This document shows, one piece after another, positions 1-5,347 of a stretch of 7,498 nucleotides of DNA. Both the position numbers and the translations under genes were made by a program. Source of the stretch: Acidobacteriota bacterium (GTDB lineage: Bacteria; Acidobacteriota; Blastocatellia; Pyrinomonadales; Pyrinomonadaceae). The notes beneath the pieces are model-generated. The model did no database searches and was not told where the DNA came from. It worked only from the letters and a program-made list of their open reading frames with translations. Each line of letters starts with the position of its first letter. The stretch's first letter is position 1. The DNA is taken from assembly GCA_013696385.1 (NCBI GenBank), contig JACCYR010000312.1, positions 1 through 7,498 of the forward strand. The letters are read 5' to 3'.

Positions 1-429
1 GATGTTGTCAAAGCCGCGCTGACTTTGCACGGATTTTTAGCCGTTTGCACTTCGACAATTTCGCAAAAAGCTGCGCTTCTCGGCTGGACGCAGGAAGCCG
101 AAAAAGCGAAAGCCGAAGCGCGTGAAATCTATAAAAGGCGCGGTGAATTTCTAATAAAACTTCTGCAAGACGAACTAGGTTTGCGCGGAACACAGCCCGA
201 AGGCGCGTTTTATACGATGCTTGACGTGCGTCCCTTGCTCGGCGACGATTTGGAAATCGCCGAAATGTTTCTCCAAAACCGTGTGATAACCGTTCCCGGA
301 ATTGCATTTGGCGATGAAGCAAAAGGTTTTCTGCGTATCTCACTCTGCAATGATGAAGAGAAAACCCGCGAAGGCGTGAAAAGAATGAAAGAAGCACTAA
401 TCAGTTATCAGTCAACAGATAGCAAATAA
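1..429 (+). CDS. Class I/II pyridoxal-phosphate aminotransferase, C-terminal part (5' end outside window)
   Basis: The frame is open from the first base (it reads D-V-V-K-A-A-L-T-L-H-G), so the gene begins upstream. About 142 residues are visible, roughly the last third of a family that is usually near 390 residues. The layout matches the small C-terminal domain of fold-type I aminotransferases of the aspartate aminotransferase group: a helix with S-T-I-S-Q-K-A-A-L, then P-E-G-A-F-Y, then V-I-T-V-P-G-I-A-F-G, then F-L-R-I-S-L-C. The Arg codon at 334-336 is the expected ligand of the substrate alpha-carboxylate. The Schiff-base lysine should lie just upstream and cannot be checked. Placement directly before asd suggests an aspartate aminotransferase feeding the aspartate pathway, but substrate choice is inference. 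The last ten or so residues (L-I-S-Y-Q-S-T-D-S-K) come from repeat-like DNA and look like an added tail. Confidence 0.9.
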   Translation, partial: DVVKAALTLHGFLAVCTSTISQKAALLGWTQEAEKAKAEAREIYKRRGEFLIKLLQDELGLRGTQPEGAFYTMLDVRPLLGDDLEIAEMFLQNRVITVPGIAFGDEAKGFLRISLCNDEEKTREGVKRMKEALISYQSTDSK

Positions 430-460
430 CAATGCTGATAACTGATAACTGATAACTGAT
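400..460. repeat. Heptamer tandem repeat (CTGATAA, about 3.7 units) with an inverted copy
   Basis: CTGATAA occurs three times head to tail at 435-441, 442-448 and 449-455, followed by a partial unit CTGAT at 456-460. Its exact reverse complement, ATCAGTTATCAGT, lies at 400-412 inside the end of the aminotransferase reading frame. That 13-mer can pair with 441-453 or, equally well, with 448-460, so two hairpin registers are possible around the stop codon at 427-429. Heptameric tandem repeats of this style (STRR-like) are known from filamentous cyanobacteria; assigning this array to such a family is inference. Confidence 0.85.
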
Positions 461-462
461 TT

Positions 463-1500
463 ATGAAAAAATATCGAGTCGGAATTTTGGGTGCAACCGG
501 AACGGTCGGACAGAGATTTGTTCAATTATTGGAAAATCATCCGCAGTTTGATATAACCGCACTTGCCGCGTCTGACCGTTCGGTTGGAAAACCATTTGCC
601 GAAGCGTGTGCGTGGAAACTTGCGGGCGCGATGCCCGAATATATCAAAGAAATTGTCGTGCAGCCAATTGAGCCGCCGCTTGATTGCGATTTGGTTTTTT
701 CGAGCCTGCCTTCAAACGTGGCGCGTGAAACCGAAGGAGCGTTTGCGCGGGCAGGTTTTCCCGTTATCAGCAATTCGTCCGCGTATCGGATGGAAGAAGA
801 CGTGCCGCTGCTTATTCCCGAAATTAACGCCGAACATCTCGGTTTGATTGAAGTTCAAAGACAAAGACACGGTTTCGGAAAAGGTTTTATCGTAACGAAT
901 CCGAACTGCGCGATTATGAGTTTCGCGCCGCCGCTTGCCGCTTTAAACCGAAAATTCAGCGTCGAATCAGTTTTTGTAACGACGATGCAGGCGATTTCCG
1001 GCGCAGGCTATCCGGGCGTTTCGTCCTTTGATATTATTGACAATGTTTTGCCGTATATCGCGGGCGAAGAGCCGAAAGTCGAAACCGAAGCGCAGAAGAT
1101 TTTGGGCGAATTCAGCAACGGCGTAATCGAAAAAGCCGATTTTACCGTTAGCGCACAGTGTTTTCGCGTCAATGTGCTTGACGGTCATACGGCTTCGGTT
1201 CGCGTGAAATTAAAACAAACTTCGACGCTCGAAGGCGTGATGAAAGCGATGTCAAATTTCCCGTCGCTCAATCTTTATTCATCTCCTAAAGAATTTATTC
1301 GAATGTGCGATGAACCTTCGCGTCCGCAGCCGCGACTCGACCGCGACAACGGCGACGGGATGACGATAACCGTCGGCAGACTTTTCCCAGACAATATCTT
1401 TGATTACCGCTTTGTCGCTCTGAGCCACAACACCGTGCGCGGCGCAGCTGGTTCGGCGATTTTGAACGCCGAACTTTTAGTTGATAAAGATTTTATTTAA
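463..1500 (+). CDS. asd: Aspartate-semialdehyde dehydrogenase, archaeal/yeast-type
   Basis: This cytoplasmic enzyme makes L-aspartate 4-semialdehyde from aspartyl phosphate with NADPH, the branch point to lysine, threonine and methionine. The 345 residues open with a dinucleotide-binding loop G-A-T-G-T-V-G-Q at 10-17. The catalytic cysteine is C149 in N-P-N-C-A. The substrate-binding and base residues are R235 and H242 in R-V-N-V-L-D-G-H. The C-terminal block S-H-N-T-V-R-G-A-A-G is characteristic. The spacing and the D-G-M-T-I-T-V-G-R segment fit the archaeal/yeast subgroup rather than the E. coli type. Length is normal and every key residue is present. The start follows the aminotransferase stop by 33 nt, suggesting co-transcription. 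No Shine-Dalgarno is visible because the CTGATAA repeat runs to within 2 nt of the ATG. Confidence 0.96.
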   Translation: MKKYRVGILGATGTVGQRFVQLLENHPQFDITALAASDRSVGKPFAEACAWKLAGAMPEYIKEIVVQPIEPPLDCDLVFSSLPSNVARETEGAFARAGFPVISNSSAYRMEEDVPLLIPEINAEHLGLIEVQRQRHGFGKGFIVTNPNCAIMSFAPPLAALNRKFSVESVFVTTMQAISGAGYPGVSSFDIIDNVLPYIAGEEPKVETEAQKILGEFSNGVIEKADFTVSAQCFRVNVLDGHTASVRVKLKQTSTLEGVMKAMSNFPSLNLYSSPKEFIRMCDEPSRPQPRLDRDNGDGMTITVGRLFPDNIFDYRFVALSHNTVRGAAGSAILNAELLVDKDFI

Positions 1501-1634
1501 ACAAAAGGCGGATATTAGCAGTATTGATTCGGGACAGTTGCTTAAAATTAATCCTTCCAAAAAGTTTCAGGTTTTCATGGTTTTGTTCGCCAAAGCCGAT
1601 ATTATTCGGCATCGCGTAAGATTGTTAAAAGCAA

Positions 1635-1664
1635 TTGTGGATGGCATATTTCTTGCAATACAAT
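1635..1664 (+). promoter_or_regulatory. Possible sigma-70-type promoter for the cupin gene
   Basis: TTGTGG at 1635-1640 and TACAAT at 1659-1664 are separated by 18 nt and lie 32 nt before the cupin start codon. The -10 box matches the consensus at five of six positions, while the -35 box matches only its TTG. Position and spacing are plausible, but this is pattern matching only. Confidence 0.35.
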
Positions 1665-1679
1665 AGATTTATAAAAAAC

Positions 1680-1685
1680 AAGGAG
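1680..1685 (+). promoter_or_regulatory. Ribosome-binding site of the cupin gene
   Basis: AAGGAG lies 11 nt before the ATG at 1697. It is the strongest + strand Shine-Dalgarno in the window and fixes that start. The distance is slightly long but workable. Confidence 0.8.
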
Positions 1686-1696
1686 AAAAAATCAAG

Positions 1697-2038
1697 ATGA
1701 GTGATACAACAGTAACAAAAGTAGATTCGACTAATTCGCCGAGCGGCGAAATGGGACAAAAGTATCTGGCATCGGGTAAAAGTATTGCAATGCGGCTTTG
1801 GAAAAATCAAGAACCGACCGACGACAAAGAACCACGCACACGCGATTATGAAACAGTCGGTTATGTTCTGGGCGGAAAAGCCGAACTGCATCTCGAAGGT
1901 CAGATGGTGTTGCTGGAAAAAGGCGACTCTTATGTTGTGCCGAAAGGCGCGTTGCACACTTATAAAATTCTCGAATCCTTTTCAGCAGTCGAAGCCACGC
2001 ATCCGCCCGCTCACGCACACGGACGCGACGAAGAATAA
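1697..2038 (+). CDS. Small single-domain cupin protein
   Basis: The 113 residues form one conserved beta-barrel of the cupin superfamily, presumably cytoplasmic since there is no signal peptide. Cupin motif 2 is exact: G76, five residues, P82, K, G84, two residues, H87. Motif 1 is incomplete. E52 and G59 stand six residues apart as expected, but the usual H-x-H pair before the glutamate is replaced by E-P-R-T-R-D-Y. The tail (T-H-P-P-A-H-A-H-G-R-D-E-E) has three histidines at 102, 106 and 108. Small cupins like this may bind a metal or a small ligand, but no substrate can be named. The gene has its own Shine-Dalgarno and a 196-bp upstream gap, so it is probably a separate unit from asd. It ends 137 bp before the convergent DUF512 gene. 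Confidence 0.88.
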   Translation: MSDTTVTKVDSTNSPSGEMGQKYLASGKSIAMRLWKNQEPTDDKEPRTRDYETVGYVLGGKAELHLEGQMVLLEKGDSYVVPKGALHTYKILESFSAVEATHPPAHAHGRDEE

Positions 2039-2087
2039 AAGGCAAAAATAAGATTGTGAGAACGTAAGAAAACTATAGTTGTGCAAA

Positions 2088-2122
2088 GCCCTGAATGAGT
2101 AAAATCGGCAGGGTCTTTTCTT
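2088..2122 (+). terminator. Possible intrinsic terminator after the cupin gene
   Basis: CCCTG at 2089-2093 pairs with CAGGG at 2109-2113, with a G-T wobble at the base and a 15-nt loop. CTTTTCTT follows. The stem is short and the loop large, so strength is doubtful. It sits between two convergent genes, and the same stem could also serve the minus-strand gene. Confidence 0.45.
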
Positions 2123-2175
2123 GCTGTGCAGACAGTTTTGTAATTGTTATCATTAGGAGTTGATAAATTAACGAT

Positions 2176-3522
2176 TTATCGGCTTTCTGATATAAAAACC
2201 ATCAAATCTTTAGTATCCAAGTCATAAATCGGGACATCAAACCGTTTCTTTAATTCGTCAAATTTCATTCCATCCAAAAAAATCGGCTCGTCGGATTTGA
2301 TTGTGTGTTTTGGAATTATCACAAAACCGCCTTTGATTTTGTCTTTGACCGCGAGAAAATCTTGTCCGGCTAAAAGTCCGGCAACGGCAACATCGCCGCC
2401 GAAATATGTGTTTGGAACGGCGAGAACGTGAAGGCGCGAACCAATTAAAGAATTTAATTTCTCAATTTGCTCCCGCAAAACAGGCGCAAACATTTCGCCT
2501 GTTAAAATTGTTCCGTTTAATGAACTTTGGACTTTGGACTTTGGACTTTGAACTTTTTTCAGCAAACCTTCAAACGAATTCAAAAAAGAGCGAATCATTC
2601 CAACGCCGTCTTCGATTTGCGGATAATTGCCGTAATGTCTTTTTGAAGGAATCGGAACACCGGCTTTGATATAGATTTCATCGCCGAGAAATGCGAAAGT
2701 TACGCCGAGATTTTTGCGAAATTCGCTTTGCAATTTTTCGACTTCTTTAATTGTTCGGCGGCAAAATTCCGGCGTAATGCGGATTAATCTTTCGTCCGTA
2801 TTGTAACGAGTCAGCGCAACCGGAACGACTGCCGTTGAAACAATGCGCGGATAATGCGAAGCCAAATCGCGCAGAGTTTTTTCCAATTGTTTGCCATCGT
2901 TAATTTCGGGACAAAGCACGACTTGCGCGTGAATTTCGATATTGTTATCGAGAAGTCTTTGCAGTTTGTCAAAAATATCGGCGCGGCTTTCGTCAACGCC
3001 GAGCAGATAAGCGCGAGTCTTTAAATCCGTCGCGTGAATTGAAACGTATTGCGGCGAAAGACGCTGTTCGATAATGCGATTCATTTCGTCCGGCGTTATC
3101 GAACTTAAAGTCGTGTAATTTCCATACAAAAACGACAATCTAATATCTTCGTCGCGGACAAAAAGCGAAGGTCGCGCATCGTCAGGATTACCTTTGCAGA
3201 AACAAAAAAGACATTCGTTAGCGCATTGGCGCGGCACAATTTGCTCGAACATCAAGCCAAAATCTTCCCCTTCATCGCGGTCTAATTCGATTTCCCAAGT
3301 TTCGCCACTGGATTTTTTAACGGTTAATTCCAGTTCATTTTCGCCCGCCGTTTGAAAACGAAAATCGAGATAATCACGCACTTGTCGTCCGTTGACGCGC
3401 ACGATTCTATCACCCGCCGCAAGTTCTAATTCGTCCGCCAAACTCATTGGTGAAACTTCCGAGATTAAAACTCCGGGACGACGAAGCTGCGTAACCGCCG
3501 GTGTAACTGCAAATTCATACAT
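2176..3522 (-). CDS. DUF512 family protein (PDZ, radical-SAM-like FeS region, DUF512)
   Basis: The 448 residues match the architecture of a widespread family of unknown function. An N-terminal PDZ domain (about 15-80) contains A-G-D-R-I-V-R-V-N-G. It is followed by a cysteine cluster C100-x3-C104-x2-C107, the radical-SAM spacing, with a further cysteine at 109. Other family blocks are V-V-L-C-P-E-I-N-D-G (201-210), L-G-D-E-I-Y-I-K-A-G (279-288), Y-P-Q-I-E-D-G-V-G-M (300-309) and Y-F-G-G-D-V-A-V-A-G-L-L-A-G (373-386). The last two lie in or near DUF512. The protein is likely an iron-sulfur enzyme, but its substrate is not known. Residues 323-334 (K-V-Q-S-P-K-S-K-V-Q-S-S) are encoded by a heptamer tandem repeat, in a linker before the C-terminal domain. 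An in-frame TAA at 3535-3537 rules out a longer start. No good Shine-Dalgarno is visible. Confidence 0.93.
   Translation of the reverse strand: MYEFAVTPAVTQLRRPGVLISEVSPMSLADELELAAGDRIVRVNGRQVRDYLDFRFQTAGENELELTVKKSSGETWEIELDRDEGEDFGLMFEQIVPRQCANECLFCFCKGNPDDARPSLFVRDEDIRLSFLYGNYTTLSSITPDEMNRIIEQRLSPQYVSIHATDLKTRAYLLGVDESRADIFDKLQRLLDNNIEIHAQVVLCPEINDGKQLEKTLRDLASHYPRIVSTAVVPVALTRYNTDERLIRITPEFCRRTIKEVEKLQSEFRKNLGVTFAFLGDEIYIKAGVPIPSKRHYGNYPQIEDGVGMIRSFLNSFEGLLKKVQSPKSKVQSSLNGTILTGEMFAPVLREQIEKLNSLIGSRLHVLAVPNTYFGGDVAVAGLLAGQDFLAVKDKIKGGFVIIPKHTIKSDEPIFLDGMKFDELKKRFDVPIYDLDTKDLMVFISESR
2524..2551. repeat. Intragenic heptamer tandem repeat (ACTTTGG, four units)
   Basis: ACTTTGG repeats at 2524-2530, 2531-2537 and 2538-2544, then once with one change (ACTTTGA) at 2545-2551; another ACTTT follows. 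On the coding (minus) strand this is GTCCAAA-type DNA encoding a seven-residue period, K-V-Q-S-P-K-S, then K-V-Q-S-S. The unit has no stop in any frame on either strand. Confidence 0.9.
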
Positions 3523-3634
3523 ATTAAAACTTAATTATTATGAACAACTTAGTGCATTTCTAGAAACAAAAGGTTGGCAAGTTTTCTAAGAAATTGTTTG
3601 AAAACTCACAAATCAATAAATTAAAGCGATAATT

Positions 3635-3725
3635 TTGCCTACGAAACACACGAAACAAACTAAAATAATGAAAATCCTTTTGTTTTCGTCTTATTTTTCG
3701 TGCCGTTTGTGTGTTTCGTAGGCAA
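3635..3725. repeat. Long imperfect palindrome, MITE- or REP-like
   Basis: TTGCCTACGAAACACAC at 3635-3651 is the exact reverse complement of 3709-3725. After one bulged G (3652), AAAC at 3653-3656 pairs with GTTT at 3705-3708. Further in, AAAATAA at 3662-3668 pairs with TTATTTT at 3691-3697, and AAAA at 3671-3674 with TTTT at 3683-3686, leaving an 8-nt loop. The whole 91 bp can therefore fold into one interrupted hairpin. No coding capacity is seen. A terminal CACGAAACA-type sequence suggests a dispersed element, but copy number cannot be judged here. Confidence 0.8.
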
Positions 3726-3866
3726 TAAAATTACTTTCCAAACCGTTTCTAAGGGGTGATTTTGCACTTTAGCGTCCAAAGCCAAATTCAGCAATAACGA
3801 GAATCTTTCATCAGCAAAAAATGTCCGATTTTATCACCAAGCGGCACTTTTCCAGCGTTTTGAGTT

Positions 3867-3880
3867 CCAGCTTTAGCTGG
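3867..3880. repeat. Short hairpin downstream of ald (CCAGC-TTTA-GCTGG)
   Basis: CCAGC at 3867-3871 and GCTGG at 3876-3880 form a 5-bp stem with a 4-nt loop, beginning 13 nt past the ald stop codon on the minus strand. A third CCAGC sits at 3852-3856 and could pair alternatively with 3876-3880. On the ald strand no T-run follows, so a classical terminator is unlikely. It could stabilise the 3' end or be a REP-like unit. Confidence 0.5.
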
Positions 3881-3893
3881 CTTTCGTTTTCCA

Positions 3894-5033
3894 TTAATTT
3901 GCCGCTTTTGCCGTGATGCCGTCAACCAAATTTTCAAGCGGTGTGTATTCCAAATCTTGCGACGCGGCAACGGCTTCATAAGTTAGTTTTCCGCCGTAAG
4001 TATTCACGCCTTCTTTCAAACCTTCGTCTTCACGAATTGCTTTTTCAAAGCCTTTGTTTGCCAAATCAAGCGCGTAAGGCAAAGTCGCGTTGGTCAGCGC
4101 AAAGGTCGAAGTGCGCGGAACTGCGCCCGGCATATTTGCCACACAGTAATGCAAAACACCTTCTTCGTAATAAGTCGGATTCGAGTGCGTCGTCGCGTGC
4201 GTCGTTTCAAAACAGCCGCCTTGGTCAACCGCCACATCAACTAAAACCGCGCCTTTCGGAATGACTTTGAGCATCTCGCGCGTAACCAGTTTCGGAGCCG
4301 CCGCGCCGACCACTAAAACCGCGCCGATAACTAAATCAGCGTGTGAAATCGCTTCTTCAATCGCGTAGCGGCTTGATGCCAGCGTTTGGACTTTTGATAA
4401 AAAGATGTCGTCCAATTGGCGCAGACGGTCAAGATTTTTGTCAATAATTGTAACATGCGCTCCCAAACCGACAGCCATTTTCGCCGCTTCCGTGCCGACG
4501 ATTCCGCCGCCGATAATCACAACATTTGCCGCCGGAACGCCCGGCACACCGCCGAGCAGGATTCCGCGTCCGCCGTTCATTTTTTCCAGATACGTCGCGC
4601 CGACCTGCACGCTCATTCTGCCCGCAACTTCTGACATCGGCGTTAAAAGCGGCAAAGTTCCTTTTTTGTCCGTAATCGTTTCATAAGCCACGCCCGTAAC
4701 TTTGCGCTTCAGCAACTGCTTGGTTAATTCAAATTCGGGCGCAAGGTGCAAGTAAGTGAATAACAATTGATTTTCGCGCATTCGCGGATATTCTGGCGCA
4801 ATCGGCTCTTTGACTTTGACAATCATATCGCCTGCTTTCCAAACATCATCCGCCGTTTCGAGCATTTTCGCGCCCGCGTTGACATATTGTTCATCCGAAA
4901 AACTCGAACCTTCGCCCGCCGTTTTCTGCACAAAAAGTTCGTGTCCCGCGTCCGATAGAGCCTGCACGCCGGCGGGCGTGAGTCCGACGCGATATTCGTT
5001 ATCTTTGATTTCTTTCGGTAATCCGATCTTCAT
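3894..5033 (-). CDS. ald: Alanine dehydrogenase
   Basis: This cytoplasmic NAD-dependent enzyme interconverts L-alanine with pyruvate and ammonia. The 379 residues are close to the usual length of about 371. The family residues all fall at their canonical numbers: R15 and K75 (in K-V-K-E-P) for pyruvate binding, H96 (Y-L-H-L-A-P) as catalytic acid/base, and D270 (V-D-V-A-V-D-Q-G-G-C). The NAD-binding loop is G-G-G-I-V-G at 175-180, with D198 expected to hold the adenosine ribose. The segment at 239-245 (V-L-V-V-G-A-A) differs slightly from the common V-L-I-P-G-A. A good Shine-Dalgarno lies 7 nt before the ATG, confirming the start. The gene stands alone, divergent from the 7TM phosphatase gene and separated from the DUF512 gene by 371 bp, so it is probably monocistronic. 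Confidence 0.97.
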   Translation of the reverse strand: MKIGLPKEIKDNEYRVGLTPAGVQALSDAGHELFVQKTAGEGSSFSDEQYVNAGAKMLETADDVWKAGDMIVKVKEPIAPEYPRMRENQLLFTYLHLAPEFELTKQLLKRKVTGVAYETITDKKGTLPLLTPMSEVAGRMSVQVGATYLEKMNGGRGILLGGVPGVPAANVVIIGGGIVGTEAAKMAVGLGAHVTIIDKNLDRLRQLDDIFLSKVQTLASSRYAIEEAISHADLVIGAVLVVGAAAPKLVTREMLKVIPKGAVLVDVAVDQGGCFETTHATTHSNPTYYEEGVLHYCVANMPGAVPRTSTFALTNATLPYALDLANKGFEKAIREDEGLKEGVNTYGGKLTYEAVAASQDLEYTPLENLVDGITAKAAN

Positions 5034-5040
5034 TTATAAA

Positions 5041-5046
5041 CTCTCC
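5041..5046 (-). promoter_or_regulatory. Ribosome-binding site of ald
   Basis: On the minus strand GGAGAG is followed by a 7-nt AT-rich spacer and the ATG at 5033-5031. Sequence and spacing are both favourable. Confidence 0.8.
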
Positions 5047-5082
5047 AAAATTTACTTTAATAAGAAAAAACTATATTTTGTG

Positions 5083-5112
5083 ATTCTACGTCGTTTTTTT
5101 CAAATAAGACAA
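5083..5112 (-). promoter_or_regulatory. Possible sigma-70-type promoter of ald
   Basis: Read on the minus strand, TTGTCT (5112-5107) and TAGAAT (5088-5083) are spaced by 18 nt and stand about 50 nt before the start codon. The -10 box matches the consensus at five of six positions and the -35 box at four of six. The area is AT-rich, so chance matches are likely. Confidence 0.35.
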
Positions 5113-5347
5113 GGCAACAGTTATATTTTTTAGTAATTTTGATGCTGCAATATTATTTACCGATTATCTTGAATGCAAAATTAAAATTTAAGAATAAAAG
5201 ACTGCGGTTTATATTTGCCAATTTTTTTGAACTGTCGGATGCTATAACGGCTGTGTGAAATTTCCTTTTTCGATTTGATTCATAATCGCGCTCGCTTGTT
5301 TAAATTAATCTCAACAGCCCAAGCCATAATTTGAAAATTTAAATAAT

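Larger units (their letters stand above)
3523..3893. other. 371-bp intergenic region between two minus-strand genes
   Basis: No convincing gene is present. The part next to the DUF512 start (3523-3606) is AT-rich and should hold its promoter and leader. It contains a 10-bp palindrome TTTCTAGAAA at 3557-3566 and an inverted repeat AGTTTTC/GAAAACT (3580-3586 and 3600-3606, 13-nt loop). The middle holds the long palindrome, and the part next to the ald stop holds the CCAGC/GCTGG hairpin, both listed separately. I see nothing recognisable in 3726-3850. Confidence 0.7.
5034..5347. other. 314-bp divergent spacer between ald and the 7TM phosphatase gene
   Basis: This AT-rich region must contain the start signals of both flanking genes. 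The ald side has a good ribosome-binding site and a candidate promoter. For the + strand gene I find no -35/-10 pair with acceptable spacing and no Shine-Dalgarno before the ATG at 5348; the last 20 nt are almost all A and T. No small gene, repeat or strong hairpin is evident in 5113-5347. Confidence 0.6.

Noticed and set aside
1595..1610. Hairpin GCCGA-TATTAT-TCGGC after asd as a terminator
   Set aside because: The stem is only 5 bp and is followed by ATCGCG, not a T-run, so there is no support for intrinsic termination.
1481..1666. A 61-codon + strand frame overlapping the end of asd, starting at TTG
   Set aside because: It has no Shine-Dalgarno, starts inside asd, shows no recognisable family features, and ends in the leader of the cupin gene. 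It is most likely chance.
2071..2080. AACTATAGTT palindrome between the convergent genes
   Set aside because: It is short, AT-rich and isolated between two gene ends, with no sign of function.
3557..3566. TTTCTAGAAA palindrome upstream of the DUF512 gene as an operator
   Set aside because: A 10-bp palindrome in AT-rich DNA is expected by chance, and no matching regulator or second copy is visible.
3788..3979. A 63-codon minus-strand frame overlapping the end of ald
   Set aside because: It overlaps ald out of frame, its composition is typical of a shadow frame (many K and R), and no ribosome-binding site is seen.
4405..4686. A + strand frame of 93 codons inside ald, and several similar antisense frames in asd and the phosphatase gene
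   Set aside because: They lie opposite or out of frame with strongly supported genes whose catalytic residues are all present. Low-complexity proline, serine and arginine content is typical of shadows.
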